DNA of 64,000 bases from Candidatus Binatia bacterium (GTDB lineage: Bacteria; Vulcanimicrobiota; Vulcanimicrobiia; Vulcanimicrobiales; Vulcanimicrobiaceae): NCBI GenBank assembly GCA_035541935.1, contig DATKMJ010000033.1, positions 1 to 64,000 of the forward strand, in the 5' to 3' direction. The notes under the pieces were generated by a model, which saw only the letters and a program-made list of their open reading frames with translations, was not told where the DNA came from and did no database searches. Of the stretch, positions 33,274-42,560 are shown one piece after another (positions within the stretch are counted from its first letter, which is position 1; each line of letters begins with the position of its first letter). The position numbers were made by a program, and so were the translations under genes.

Positions 33274-35331
33274 TTACGTCAAGTGCAGCGCCGCGAGAAT
33301 CACGTCGATCAATTTAATGCCGACGAAGGGAATGATGATGCCGCCGACGCCGTAGACGAGGACGTTCTCAAAGAGCACTCGGTTGGCGCCCTTCGGTTGA
33401 TATCGGACTCCGCGCAGCGCGAGCGGAATGAGTGCGACGATGATGAGCGCGTTGAAGATAACCGCCGATAGAATCGCGCTCTGCGGCGTCGAGAGACGCA
33501 TGACGTTCAGCACGGCCATCGCCGGATACGAGACCGCGAACATCGCGGGCAGAATCGCAAAATACTTCGCGACGTCGTTTGCAATCGAGAACGTCGTCAG
33601 CGCGCCGCGCGTCATCAGGAGCTGCTTGCCGATCTCGACGACCTCGATCAGCTTCGTCGGGTCCGAGTCGAGGTCCACCATATTCGCGGCTTCCTTCGCG
33701 GCCTGCGTGCCGGAGTTCATCGCAACGCCGACGTCCGATTGCGCGAGCGCCGGGGCGTCGTTCGTTCCGTCGCCGGTCATCGCGACGAGCCTGCCCGAGG
33801 CTTGCTCCCGCTTGATCAACTCCATCTTCGTCTCGGGGGTCGCCTCGGCGAGAAAGTCGTCGACGCCCGCCTCCTTCGCGATGGTTCCCGCGGTCAGCGG
33901 GTTGTCACCGGTGATCATCACCGTGCGGATTCCCATCGCGCGCAGGCGATCGAAGCGCTCTCGCATGTTCGGCTTGAGGATATCTTTGAGGTAGATAACG
34001 GCGATGACGAGCGTGTTGTGCGCGAGCAACAGCGGGGTGCCGCCGGCACGCGCGACGCGCTCGATTACGGGAGCGAGGTCGGTCGCGCCGTTCCCGCCCT
34101 CTTGCGCCACCCACGCGAGCACAGAGTCTGGAGCACCCTTGCGAATCTTCGTTCCGTCGACGAGATCGAGGCCGCTCATGCGCGTGTACGCGCTGAACGG
34201 CACGAATACGGAGCCCTCGGGCGCTCCGCCGTTGCGCGAGCCGAGCTGCTGCGCGAGGGTGACGATCGAACGTCCTTCCGGGGTCTCGTCGGCGAGCGAC
34301 GAGAGGTAGGCGATGCGCGCCGCATCCTTTGGATCGATGCCGGCCGCGGTGACGATCTCGACCGCCTGACGATTGCCGAGCGTGATCGTCCCGGTCTTGT
34401 CGAGCAAGAGGGTGTCGACGTCGCCGGCGGCTTCGACTGCGCGGCCGCTCATCGCCAGCACGTTGCGCTGCATGACGCGGTCCATGCCCGCGATGCCGAT
34501 CGCGGAGAGAAGTCCGCCGATCGTCGTCGGTATCAGGCAGACGAGCAGCGCGATTAAGACGGTCACGCTCTGGTGCGTCCCGGCGTAGACGGAGTACGGC
34601 GCGAGCGTCGCGACCGCGATGAGAAAGATGATCGTCAGACCGGCGAGCAGGATGGATAAGGCGATCTCGTTCGGTGTCTTCTGCCGCTGCGCGCCTTCGA
34701 CCAAGCGGATCATGCGATCCAAGAAGCTCTCGCCCGGATCGGCGGTAACGCGCACGACGATGCGGTCCGAGAGGACGCGCGTGCCGCCGGTGACTGCGCT
34801 TCGATCGCCGCCGGATTCGCGAATTACCGGCGCAGACTCGCCGGTGATCGCCGACTCGTCGACGGTTGCGGCGCCCTCGAGCACCTCGCCGTCGGCCGGA
34901 ATGATCTCGTTCGCCTCGACGACGAACCGGTTGCCCTTGCGCAGCGAGGCGCCCGCGACTCGCTCCTCCGTTCCGTCATCGCGCAGCAGTCGCGCGTAGG
35001 TGTCGGATTTCGTGCGCCGCAGCGCGTCGGCTTGCGCCTTACCGCGCCCCTCGGCGACCGCCTCGGCGAAGTTCGCGAAGAGCACCGTAAACCAGAGCCA
35101 CGCGGCGATGGCGAAGTCGAAGCCCGCCGTTCCGCCGTGCCGGAGAACGTCGCGCGTGAAGAAGATCGTCGTCGCCGCCGCTCCGACCTCGACGACGAAC
35201 ATCACCGGATTGCGCGCCTGCCAGCGCGGATCCAGCTTCTTGAACGCATCGCCGAGCGCGCGCGAGACGATCGCGCGATCGAAAAGAGAGCGCGCTCTCG
35301 GTCGGCGTTCCAAACGTCGCCGGCTCAGCAT
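33274..35331 (-). CDS. kdpB: K+-transporting P-type ATPase subunit B
   Basis: A 685-residue P-type ATPase. The phosphorylation motif [10 protein letters not shown], the actuator sequence [16 protein letters not shown] (TGES), the nucleotide-binding segment [16 protein letters not shown] and the hinge motif [18 protein letters not shown] are all present, with seven membrane helices. KdpB hydrolyses ATP to drive high-affinity K+ uptake through KdpA. Serine in the TGES loop (Ser162 in E. coli, a site of inhibitory phosphorylation) appears conserved in ITGESAP. Its ATG overlaps the kdpA stop by one base (TAATG). Confidence 0.97.
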   Translation of the reverse strand: MLSRRRLERRPRARSLFDRAIVSRALGDAFKKLDPRWQARNPVMFVVEVGAAATTIFFTRDVLRHGGTAGFDFAIAAWLWFTVLFANFAEAVAEGRGKAQADALRRTKSDTYARLLRDDGTEERVAGASLRKGNRFVVEANEIIPADGEVLEGAATVDESAITGESAPVIRESGGDRSAVTGGTRVLSDRIVVRVTADPGESFLDRMIRLVEGAQRQKTPNEIALSILLAGLTIIFLIAVATLAPYSVYAGTHQSVTVLIALLVCLIPTTIGGLLSAIGIAGMDRVMQRNVLAMSGRAVEAAGDVDTLLLDKTGTITLGNRQAVEIVTAAGIDPKDAARIAYLSSLADETPEGRSIVTLAQQLGSRNGGAPEGSVFVPFSAYTRMSGLDLVDGTKIRKGAPDSVLAWVAQEGGNGATDLAPVIERVARAGGTPLLLAHNTLVIAVIYLKDILKPNMRERFDRLRAMGIRTVMITGDNPLTAGTIAKEAGVDDFLAEATPETKMELIKREQASGRLVAMTGDGTNDAPALAQSDVGVAMNSGTQAAKEAANMVDLDSDPTKLIEVVEIGKQLLMTRGALTTFSIANDVAKYFAILPAMFAVSYPAMAVLNVMRLSTPQSAILSAVIFNALIIVALIPLALRGVRYQPKGANRVLFENVLVYGVGGIIIPFVGIKLIDVILAALHLT

Positions 35332-37031
35332 TAAAACGTCTTTCCTTGGCCGAGCAGCAAGTGCTCGACGATCGGCCCGAGCGAGTCGGCCGGCAAGAAC
35401 GTCAGCGCGCCGACGATGACGATCACGCCGATCAACAGGGCAACGAATATCCCCGAGTGCGTCGTGAACGTGCCGACGCTCTCGGGAACCGACTTCTTGC
35501 CGGCGAACGCACCGGCCAACGCGAGCGCCGGAACGGCCACGGCGAAGCGGCCGAACATCATGTTGACGCCCGTAAGTAGGTTATAGAAGAGGCTCGGGCC
35601 CAAGCCCGCAAACGCGGAACCGTTGTTCGCGTTCGTCGAGGTGAACGCGTAGAGAATTTCCGAAAACCCATGCGGACCGGCGTTACTGAGCGTCGCCGTG
35701 CCCGCCGGAACGACCGCGGCCACGGCGGTCGGAACGAGCGAGAGGATCGGGGTCACGAGCGCGGCGAGAATCGCAAACTGCACCTCTCGGCGCTCGACCT
35801 TCTTCCCCAACAATTCGGGCGTCCGGCCGACCATCAAGCCGGCGATGAAAACCGTCAGCACGACGAAGACGATCATGCCGTAGAGGCCGCTGCCGACGCC
35901 GCCGAAGACGATCTCGCCGAGTTGCATGTCCACGAGCGGAATCAATCCGCCCAGCGGCATGAACGAGTCGTGCATCGAGTTCACCGCACCGCACGACGTG
36001 TCGGTCGTCACCGTCGCGAAGAGAGCCGAGGCCGAGATGCCGAAGCGGCACTCCTTCCCCTCCATGTTGCCGCCGGCCACGCCGAGTTGATGCACGAGCG
36101 GATTTCCCGCCGCCTCCGCCCAGTACGCCACCGAGAATCCCGCAAAGAAGAGAATCGCCATCGCTGCAAAGATCGCCCAACCTTGCCGCGTGTCGCGCAC
36201 CATCTTGCCGTACATGTACGTCAGCCCGCCGCCGAGCGAGAAGATCAGCAGCATTTCGACGAGATTGGTCAGCGGATTCGGGTTCTCGTTCGGCGACGAG
36301 GAGTTCGCGTTGACGAATCCGCCGCCGTTGGTGCCGAGCTCCTTGATGACCTCTTGCGAGGCCATCGGGCCGCCGGTGATCGTCTGCGCGAAGCCCTCGA
36401 GCGACTTCACGCTGTCGTATGCGTGGAAGTTCTGTGGGACGCCCTGCGAGACGAGAAAGAGCCCGACGAAGATCGAGAGCGGGAGCAGCACGTAGAGCGA
36501 GCAGCGCGTGAGGTCTACCCAGAAGTTTCCGAGCGTCTTCGTCGTCGTTCTGACGAGGCCGCGTACGACCGCGACCGCGATCGCGATGCCGGCTGCAGCC
36601 GAGACGAAGTTATGCCAGGCCAGGCCGGCCATCTGCGAGAGATAACTCATCGCCGTCTCGCCCGAGTAGAACTGCCAGTTCGTGTTCGTCGTGAAGCTGA
36701 CGGCGGTGTTCCACGCGAGATCGGGGGTCATGTTGTCGACGTGCGCCGGATTGAAAGGGAGCCATTTTTGCGTGCGCAGCAGCACGTAGAGATAGACGAG
36801 CCCGATCAGCGAGAACGCGAGCATCGAGAGCGCGTAGCCATACCACGTCATCTCCTCGTCCTCGCGCACTCCGCAGAGGCGATAGACGAGCCGCTCGAGC
36901 GGCCGGAGCACCGGCGTGAGCAACGTACGCTCGCCCTCGAAGACGCGCGCCATGTACGAGCCCAGCGGTTTGGTGAGCGCGAGGACGATCACAAAGAAGA
37001 CGCCGGCCTGAATCCAGCCGATCGCCGTCAT
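35331..37031 (-). CDS. kdpA: K+-transporting ATPase subunit A
   Basis: A 566-residue channel-like K+-binding subunit with about ten helices. Selectivity-filter regions of the four repeats are visible as [50 protein letters not shown] and [16 protein letters not shown], which are the KdpA filter motifs. It receives K+ from outside and passes it to KdpB through an intramembrane tunnel. It starts one base after the kdpF stop codon, consistent with a single polycistronic mRNA. Confidence 0.97.
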   Translation of the reverse strand: MTAIGWIQAGVFFVIVLALTKPLGSYMARVFEGERTLLTPVLRPLERLVYRLCGVREDEEMTWYGYALSMLAFSLIGLVYLYVLLRTQKWLPFNPAHVDNMTPDLAWNTAVSFTTNTNWQFYSGETAMSYLSQMAGLAWHNFVSAAAGIAIAVAVVRGLVRTTTKTLGNFWVDLTRCSLYVLLPLSIFVGLFLVSQGVPQNFHAYDSVKSLEGFAQTITGGPMASQEVIKELGTNGGGFVNANSSSPNENPNPLTNLVEMLLIFSLGGGLTYMYGKMVRDTRQGWAIFAAMAILFFAGFSVAYWAEAAGNPLVHQLGVAGGNMEGKECRFGISASALFATVTTDTSCGAVNSMHDSFMPLGGLIPLVDMQLGEIVFGGVGSGLYGMIVFVVLTVFIAGLMVGRTPELLGKKVERREVQFAILAALVTPILSLVPTAVAAVVPAGTATLSNAGPHGFSEILYAFTSTNANNGSAFAGLGPSLFYNLLTGVNMMFGRFAVAVPALALAGAFAGKKSVPESVGTFTTHSGIFVALLIGVIVIVGALTFLPADSLGPIVEHLLLGQGKTF

Positions 37032-37032
37032 C

Positions 37033-37122
37033 TCAAAACCGCTCCGGGCGGAGCATCGCGGCGACGAGGTAGCCGAGCGCGGCGATCGTCAGAATGAGGC
37101 CGACCGTATCGTCGAATCCCAC
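37033..37122 (-). CDS. kdpF: K+-transporting ATPase subunit F
   Basis: A 29-residue single-helix peptide: after a GTG start at 37122, a hydrophobic segment (VGLILTIAALGYLVAAMLRP) ends in the PERF C-terminus typical of KdpF. KdpF is a small stabilising subunit of the KdpABC complex in the membrane. It lies one base upstream of kdpA and one base downstream of the stop of another small membrane ORF. Confidence 0.92.
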   Translation of the reverse strand: MGFDDTVGLILTIAALGYLVAAMLRPERF

Positions 37123-37123
37123 G

Positions 37124-37246
37124 CTAAACCCTCTCGCAGCCCGCAACGTAGAGCTCGAGGAGCACGAACGAAACGATCGTCAGGGCGACGACGGCGATCT
37201 CGATCAGCACGACTTTAGGATACCGGGGGCCGCTGCGGCGCGCCAT
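37124..37246 (-). CDS. small single-helix protein upstream of kdpF
   Basis: A 40-residue ORF from an ATG at 37246: a basic N-terminus (MARRSGPRYPK) then a transmembrane helix (VVLIEIAVVALTIVSFVLLE) and the C-terminus LYVAGCERV. The stop is 1 base from the kdpF start, so it heads the kdp operon. From memory, other kdp operons have similar small ORFs with a C-terminal GCERL-like motif, of unknown function; I cannot confirm this here. It could be a further Kdp subunit or a leader peptide. The near-perfect 31-bp palindrome overlaps its start codon. Confidence 0.6.
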   Translation of the reverse strand: MARRSGPRYPKVVLIEIAVVALTIVSFVLLELYVAGCERV

Positions 37247-37275
37247 CCGCCGATCGGATGATCCGAACGGCGGAT
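37245..37275. promoter_or_regulatory. 31-bp palindrome at the head of the kdp operon
   Basis: The arm ATCCGCCGATCGGAT (37245-37259), a central G, and the arm ATCCGAACGGCGGAT (37261-37275) are reverse complements with one mismatch in 15. It sits between the divergent kdp operon and the gene at 37313 and overlaps the first codon of the small ORF. Its size and symmetry suggest a dimeric regulator's operator; the K+-responsive two-component regulator at 27585 is a candidate, by location only. Confidence 0.6.
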
Positions 37276-37312
37276 ACGAGGCAGAGGCACGCCGCTCTAT
37301 AATGAGGGCCAT

Positions 37313-38167
37313 ATGATGCATCGTCTCATCGCGACGGCAGGCCTCGTGTCGAGCCTCGCCGCGACGTGCGCCAACGCGGCCGCACAAGCCTCGCCGGCTC
37401 CGGCGCCGAGTCCAACCCCAAGCGCTCCCGCCGATCCCTGCGGCTCGCTGCTCTCGATCGTCAATCGGCCGACGGTCACCACCGGCGTCTGCACCGTTCG
37501 GCCCGGCCACGTCCTGCTGGAGAACGGTTACACGAACACGACGACGACGGGAACCGGCGGCGGCAGCAGCGCGCTCTATCCTCAGTCGGTGTTGCGCGTC
37601 GGAACGTTCGACCCTCACCTCGACTTCGAATTCGGCTTTCCCAGCGCCGAGACGTCGTCGGTCGGGCAGCCCCGGATCACCGGCGCGACCGACATTAGCC
37701 TCGCGTCGCGGTACGAACTCGGATATAGCGCGAGCGGATGGTGGGGCATCTACGGCGCCGTCACGATGCCGACGGGCAGCAAGGCGTTCACCGCGGGCAA
37801 CGCGCAGTTCACCGGCGATCTCGACGGCGCGTACGCAATCAACTCGGAGTTCAGCCTCGCGGGCACGCTGAGCTTCAACGCGTTCAGCGCCGCGAACGCC
37901 GCCGGCCTCGCGCAGTCGTACTTCGCGTTCGTTCCCAGTCTCGAACTGAGCGCTGCGCTCCCGGGCGGTCCGTCGCAGATCTCGGCGGAGTACGCCTACT
38001 TTTCGGCAAGCGGACCGGGCCTGCCGTCGAAGAGTCTCCTGGATTTCATCTATCAGAGGGATTTCGGCAACCACGTGCAGTTCGACGTCGAGTACGGCTT
38101 CTCGCCGACGACGATCGACGGCCAGCGCCAGCACTACATAGGCGGCGGCCTCTCGTTCATGAACTAG
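37313..38167 (+). CDS. exported outer-membrane beta-barrel-type protein
   Basis: A 284-residue protein with a signal peptide (ending ATCANAAAQA) and a Pro/Ala-rich linker. The remainder is a series of alternating amphipathic strands (for example YELGYSASGWWGIYGAVTMP, FDVEYGFSPTTIDGQRQHYI) closing with GGGLSFMN, whose terminal aromatic is typical of outer-membrane barrels. The layout is like the MetA/phenol-degradation barrel family (PF13557). Function is unknown; a passive porin role is possible. A TATAAT at 37298-37303 only 10 bases before the ATG would give an almost leaderless transcript. Confidence 0.65.
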   Translation: MMHRLIATAGLVSSLAATCANAAAQASPAPAPSPTPSAPADPCGSLLSIVNRPTVTTGVCTVRPGHVLLENGYTNTTTTGTGGGSSALYPQSVLRVGTFDPHLDFEFGFPSAETSSVGQPRITGATDISLASRYELGYSASGWWGIYGAVTMPTGSKAFTAGNAQFTGDLDGAYAINSEFSLAGTLSFNAFSAANAAGLAQSYFAFVPSLELSAALPGGPSQISAEYAYFSASGPGLPSKSLLDFIYQRDFGNHVQFDVEYGFSPTTIDGQRQHYIGGGLSFMN

Positions 38168-38217
38168 CGCCGTCGGCGCGAGGCGGGAAAAACGCCGAAC
38201 GCGGCTAACGCCGCATC

Positions 38218-39462
38218 ATGAATACAGCATCGCCTCCCGTGGATATCGGCAACACCGGCTTCATGCTTCTCTGCGCGAGCCTCGTCATGCTCATGACGCC
38301 CGGGCTCGCGTTCTTCTATGGCGGCTTGGTCCAGCGGAAGAACGTCCTGACGATCATGATGCAGAGCTTCATGTCGCTCGGATGGACGACCGTCTTGTGG
38401 TTCGCCTTCGGCTACTCCGAAAGCTTCGGACCGGATTGGCACGGCGTCATCGGCAACCCGGGGACCTACGCGCTCCTACGCGGAGTGACGCTCCATACGA
38501 TGTTCACCGGCAACAACGCCGGCATCCCGCTCGTCGTGCACATCGCGTACCAAATGATGTTTGCGATCATCACACCCGCATTGATCACCGGAGCCTTCGC
38601 CAACCGCGTGACGTTTAAGGCGTACTTCTGGTTCCTCACCGGATGGCTGATCTTCGTCTACTTTCCGTTCGTCCACATGTTGTGGAGCCCCGACGGAATC
38701 TTAGCAAAGTGGGGCGTTCTCGACTTTGCCGGCGGCATCGTCGTCCACGCGTCGGCCGGCTTCGCGGCGCTCGCCTCGGTTCTCTATGTGGGACGGCGCC
38801 ACGTCGTCGACAACAGACCGCACAACGTTCCGCTCATCGCGCTCGGGACGGGTTTGCTCTGGTTCGGATGGTACGGATTCAACGCCGGCTCGGAGTTGCG
38901 CGTCGACGCCGTCACGGCGTCGGCGTTCCTCAACACCGACATCGCCGCGTCGTTTGCGGCGGTCGCGTGGCTTCTCGTCGAGTGGACTCGCGGACGACAG
39001 CCGAAGTTCGTCGGACTTCTCACCGGCGCGGTCGCCGGCCTCGCGACGATCACGCCGGCCGCCGGATACGTCTCGCCGACGACGGCGGTCATCATCGGCA
39101 TCGCGGCCGGCGTGGTCTGCTACTTCGCGGTCGCGCTGAAGAACCAACTCGGCTGGGACGACGCGCTCGATGTCTGGGGCGTCCACGGTGTCGGCGGATG
39201 CTTGGGCATCATCCTGCTCGGCGTCTTCGCTTCCACGCTATGGAATCCGAACGGTGCCGACGGCCTGCTCCGCGGAAACCCGTCGTTTCTGCTCAAGCAG
39301 TTCGTCGCGGCCGCGGCGTGCAGCGCGTGGGCCTTTACGTTCACGTACGGCATGCTCTGGGCTATCAACCTCGTAACGCGCGTCAAGGTCGACGAGGTCG
39401 CAGAGGAGCACGGGCTCGACGTCGCCCTTCACGGCGAAGAAGCCTACCCGCTCGGCGTCTGA
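38218..39462 (+). CDS. amtB: ammonium transporter
   Basis: A 414-residue Amt/MEP/Rh protein with eleven helices. Visible family features are GLAFFYGGLVQRKNVL at the end of TM1, FVYFPFVHMLW (periplasmic Trp/Phe gate), GGIVVHASAGFAALASVLYV with the first pore His in TM5, and DDALDVWGVHGVGGCLGIIL with the second pore His in TM10. It conducts NH4+/NH3 into the cell. No glnK PII gene is adjacent, which is unusual because amtB and glnK are normally paired. Its 3' end overlaps the convergent antiporter gene by 19 bases. Confidence 0.95.
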   Translation: MNTASPPVDIGNTGFMLLCASLVMLMTPGLAFFYGGLVQRKNVLTIMMQSFMSLGWTTVLWFAFGYSESFGPDWHGVIGNPGTYALLRGVTLHTMFTGNNAGIPLVVHIAYQMMFAIITPALITGAFANRVTFKAYFWFLTGWLIFVYFPFVHMLWSPDGILAKWGVLDFAGGIVVHASAGFAALASVLYVGRRHVVDNRPHNVPLIALGTGLLWFGWYGFNAGSELRVDAVTASAFLNTDIAASFAAVAWLLVEWTRGRQPKFVGLLTGAVAGLATITPAAGYVSPTTAVIIGIAAGVVCYFAVALKNQLGWDDALDVWGVHGVGGCLGIILLGVFASTLWNPNGADGLLRGNPSFLLKQFVAAAACSAWAFTFTYGMLWAINLVTRVKVDEVAEEHGLDVALHGEEAYPLGV

Positions 39463-40544
39463 CGGAGGGTGCGGCGCGCGGCTCGCTCCATCGTGAGCCC
39501 GCCCGCCGCGAGCGTCGCGAGCGCCACCGCGAAGGTCGCGTCGACGATCGCTTCGCGATAGGGAAACGACGCCGGAATAGCGAGTGCGAGCGCGAGCGAA
39601 AGCCCGCCTCGCACTCCGGCCGTGCGCACGACGGCCATCCACGAACGCGGATAGGGGCCGGGTAAGAGAAACGCGGCGACGGCGAATCTCGCCACGGCGA
39701 CCGCCGCGATGCACGCTACGGTAAAGACCGGTTCCTCCGCGATCCTGCCGATCTGCAGCGCCGCGCCGACCATGAAAAAGACGAGAACGTTTGCGACGAG
39801 CGCCGCGAGGTCCCAGAACGCGTTGACGTCTTCGGCGATGCGCAACGTCAGCCACGAACGCTCGAAGTACCGCAACGCGATGCCGCACGCGATCGTCGCG
39901 AAGATGCCGGACAGGTGGAGATACTCGGCCGCGAAGTACGCGCCGTAGGCGCAGAGAACCGTCGCCGCTATCTGCAGCCGCACGTCGCGCGTCCGCCGTA
40001 ATGCGCGCGCGGCGACGAAGGCGATCGCGATCCCCAGCGCCGTGCCGGCGACCGCGCCCGCAAGCGTGTCGAGGGCGACGAGCGCGATCCCTCCGGCACC
40101 GGCGGCGCCGAGCGTCAGCGCGACGAGCGTACCGCGGTAGATCGCGACCGCGACCGCGTCGTTAAAGAGCGCCTCGCACTCGACGATCGTCACGAGCGTC
40201 TTGGGAACGCGCAGCCGCCGGAAGATCGCCACGACCGCGATCGGATCGGTAGCGCTGAGAATCGCGCCCGCAAGCAGCGCGGGCCCGAACGGAACGCGCA
40301 CGATCGCGAGGGCCGCGGCGACGATCAGAGCCGTCAGCACGACGCCGGGTCCGGCAAGCGCAGCGATCGGAATCCACTGCCGCAGGATCGCGCGATAGTT
40401 AAGGTTCCAGGCCGCCTCGAAGAGGAGGGCGGGGAGAAAGACGTAGAGCGTCGCGTGGCCGAACGCGTAGGCCAGACGCCCCGGCTCGATGAGACCGTAA
40501 CCGACCCCCAGCGCGACGACGAGCAGGATCTGCCAGAGTTTCAC
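39444..40544 (-). CDS. CPA1-family Na+(K+)/H+ antiporter, short form
   Basis: A 366-residue membrane protein with about 11-12 helices. The ion-site motifs are AGAILSATDPIAVVAIFRRL in TM4-5 and ALFNDAVAVAIYRGTLVA with the conserved ND pair, as in NhaP-type antiporters. It exchanges Na+ or K+ for H+. It lacks the long hydrophilic C-terminal regulatory tail of many NhaP proteins. I began it at the GTG at 40544, 8 bases past the radical SAM stop. It completes a set of monovalent-cation genes (Trk, Kdp) in this window. Confidence 0.85.
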   Translation of the reverse strand: MKLWQILLVVALGVGYGLIEPGRLAYAFGHATLYVFLPALLFEAAWNLNYRAILRQWIPIAALAGPGVVLTALIVAAALAIVRVPFGPALLAGAILSATDPIAVVAIFRRLRVPKTLVTIVECEALFNDAVAVAIYRGTLVALTLGAAGAGGIALVALDTLAGAVAGTALGIAIAFVAARALRRTRDVRLQIAATVLCAYGAYFAAEYLHLSGIFATIACGIALRYFERSWLTLRIAEDVNAFWDLAALVANVLVFFMVGAALQIGRIAEEPVFTVACIAAVAVARFAVAAFLLPGPYPRSWMAVVRTAGVRGGLSLALALAIPASFPYREAIVDATFAVALATLAAGGLTMERAARRTLRQTPSG

Positions 40545-40552
40545 GTCGCGCG

Positions 40553-41788
40553 TTAATGCGTGTGGGTGAAGTTGCCGACGCGCGAGAGGGCGGCGATCCG
40601 TTCGATCGCGTGGCGCATTCCGATGGCGCGACGGGGACGGCCGACCGCTGCGAAATAGATCGCAGGGTCGATGTTGAGCGTCCGCGTCTGCACCATCGCG
40701 ACCGGCGCGTCGCGTAAGAACGCCTCCATCGCGGCGAGCTCCTCTTCGTCGTCGGTGACGCCCGGATGCGTCAAGAGGTTCAGGCTGACTCGCAGTCCGC
40801 GCGCGATTGCATACCGGACCGACGCGAAGACCTCCTCGAGCCCGTAGCCCTGCGGGCGATAGTACGCGGCGTAGACGCGCGGGCGAAACGAGTTGAGGCT
40901 GATGCGGACGGCATCGAGTCCGGCCTCGATGCAACGCTCGAGTTCGGCGGGGCGGCTGCCGTTCGTATTCAGATTGATCGTTCCGTTCGAACGCTTGCGG
41001 CGGATCGCTTCGATCGCGCGCGCGATCGCGATCGAGCGCAACAGCGGCTCTCCCTCACACCCCTGTCCGAACGAGACGACCCCGTCCTCCACGCGCTCGA
41101 GATGGTCGACGGCAACCTCGGCGAGCTCTTGCGCGTCCGCCTCGGCGGCGATGCGCGCCTGCGGCGACGGAACGCCCGCGTCGGGCTCCTGCTCGGAGAT
41201 GCAGCCGATGCAGCGCGCGTTGCACCTCGGCGATACCGGAAGCGCCGCTTCGCCGCGCCCCAAAAAGACGTTCTGCGCCGTGAAACAGCCGTACTCGCGC
41301 GAGCAGAGCGCGACTTGCCGCAGCACGCGGTTATTCGGGCGCCGCTCGATCCCGCGCGCGACGATGCCTTCCAGTTCTCCCGCCGCGAAACGGCGAGGCT
41401 CCCAATCCTCGCTCTCGTCGGTTCGCATCGCGGCGACGTGCAACCGATCGTCCACGACGCAGGCGAAGGAGTATCCGAAGAGCGGCAACGCGGGCGCGTC
41501 GCGGGCTTGCGCGAACGCCGGCAGCAGAAGCCGCGTGTACCCGGCGGGGAGCGCGACGGCCATTGCGTTGCGCCCCGCGATCGGCCCGATCGTCGTCAGC
41601 GGGCTGCGCCCCGGCAAGACCATCTCGAACGTGCCGGGCGGTGCGGGAATCAATTCCTCGCGCGTCGCCTCGCGAACGACGCCGCCGTCCGCCAGGGGAA
41701 CCAGGCTCTCGTCGAACGAGATCGCGCCGCGGGCATCGCAAGAAGCGAGCCCGGCGAACGCCGGCTTACCGCGCGCCTGCGCCGGCAT
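40553..41788 (-). CDS. radical SAM protein of unknown function
   Basis: A 411-residue protein. The [4Fe-4S] motif is SPRCNARCIGCISEQEPD (CX3CX2C), placed near residue 180, unusually far from the N-terminus; then SFGQGCEGEPLL, INLNTNGS and AVRISLNSFRPRVYAAYYRP follow as in radical SAM barrels. The N-terminal 170 residues are a separate domain with GTFEMVLPGRSPLTTIGPIAGR. It overlaps dapF by 23 bases, so it is translationally coupled. Similar unassigned proteins occur in bacteria beside dapF/miaA-type genes in my recollection, but the reaction is unknown. Confidence 0.75.
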   Translation of the reverse strand: MPAQARGKPAFAGLASCDARGAISFDESLVPLADGGVVREATREELIPAPPGTFEMVLPGRSPLTTIGPIAGRNAMAVALPAGYTRLLLPAFAQARDAPALPLFGYSFACVVDDRLHVAAMRTDESEDWEPRRFAAGELEGIVARGIERRPNNRVLRQVALCSREYGCFTAQNVFLGRGEAALPVSPRCNARCIGCISEQEPDAGVPSPQARIAAEADAQELAEVAVDHLERVEDGVVSFGQGCEGEPLLRSIAIARAIEAIRRKRSNGTINLNTNGSRPAELERCIEAGLDAVRISLNSFRPRVYAAYYRPQGYGLEEVFASVRYAIARGLRVSLNLLTHPGVTDDEEELAAMEAFLRDAPVAMVQTRTLNIDPAIYFAAVGRPRRAIGMRHAIERIAALSRVGNFTHTH

Positions 41789-42560
41789 CCAGCTCGGTGT
41801 CGAAGACGCGCACCGCCGGACCGATGAGATACGCCTCGCCGGACGGGTCGAACTCGACGACGAGGCGCCCGCCGGGAACGAGGAGCGCGACCGGCGAGGT
41901 TGCCATCTCGTGTTGCACGGCGGCAGCGGCGCAGGCGACCGCACCGGTTCCGCACGCCATCGTCAATCCGACGCCGCGTTCCCAGTGACGAACGCGCAGC
42001 GAGCGTCCATCGCGCGCTGCGACGTGCACGTTGGTGCCGTGCGGGAAGCATCGCTCGCGCTGCAGCGCTTGGCCGATCCGCTCGAGATCGACGGCCTCGA
42101 CGCGATCGCGAAAGAAGACGACGTGGGGGTTGCCCGCGTCGACGAGCGTGACGTCGCCGATCCCCGCCAGCGAGGCCGACGCCACGATCGGCTTTCCCAT
42201 CGCGACGCGGACGAGATACTCGGGCGTGCGTGCGACGACTTCGGTGCGAACGATTCCCGCGTCGGTCTCGAAGGCGATGCGCTCGCCTTCTCCCGCCTCG
42301 TCGAGCCAGCGAGCGGCGCAGCGCGCGCCGTTGCCGCACATCTCCGCCTCGCTCCCGTCGGCGTTGATCGTGCGCATGCGCACGTCCGCGACGCGGGACC
42401 GCTCGAGAAGAATCACGCCGTCGGCGCCGACGCCGGCGCGCCGATCGCAAACCCAGGCCGCAAACGCGGCAAACGTGTCGTCCGGCGCGAGTTCGAAGGG
42501 CGTGCGGCGATCTATCACGACGAAATCGTTGCGAGCGCCGTGCATCTTCGTGACGTGCAT
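41766..42560 (-). CDS. dapF: diaminopimelate epimerase
   Basis: A 264-residue epimerase. Catalytic cysteines are in MCGNGARCAARWLDEAG (first half) and LTMACGTGAVACAAA (second half), with MHGARNDFVVID at the start and DAGNPHVVFF in between. It converts LL- to meso-diaminopimelate for lysine and peptidoglycan synthesis. The ATG at 42560 overlaps the miaA stop by one base (TGATG), so it is co-translated with miaA. The enzyme is structurally related to PhzF, another member of which is at 9604. Confidence 0.96.
   Translation of the reverse strand: MHVTKMHGARNDFVVIDRRTPFELAPDDTFAAFAAWVCDRRAGVGADGVILLERSRVADVRMRTINADGSEAEMCGNGARCAARWLDEAGEGERIAFETDAGIVRTEVVARTPEYLVRVAMGKPIVASASLAGIGDVTLVDAGNPHVVFFRDRVEAVDLERIGQALQRERCFPHGTNVHVAARDGRSLRVRHWERGVGLTMACGTGAVACAAAAVQHEMATSPVALLVPGGRLVVEFDPSGEAYLIGPAVRVFDTELDAGAGAR

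Noticed and set aside
35670-37097. 475-codon frame antisense to kdpA
   Set aside because: High-GC antisense artefact with Arg/His/Glu-rich translation; kdpA motifs are complete on the other strand.
37298-37303. TATAAT as the promoter of the barrel gene at 37313
   Set aside because: No -35 is clear and the 5' leader would be about 3 bases; noted only as possible.
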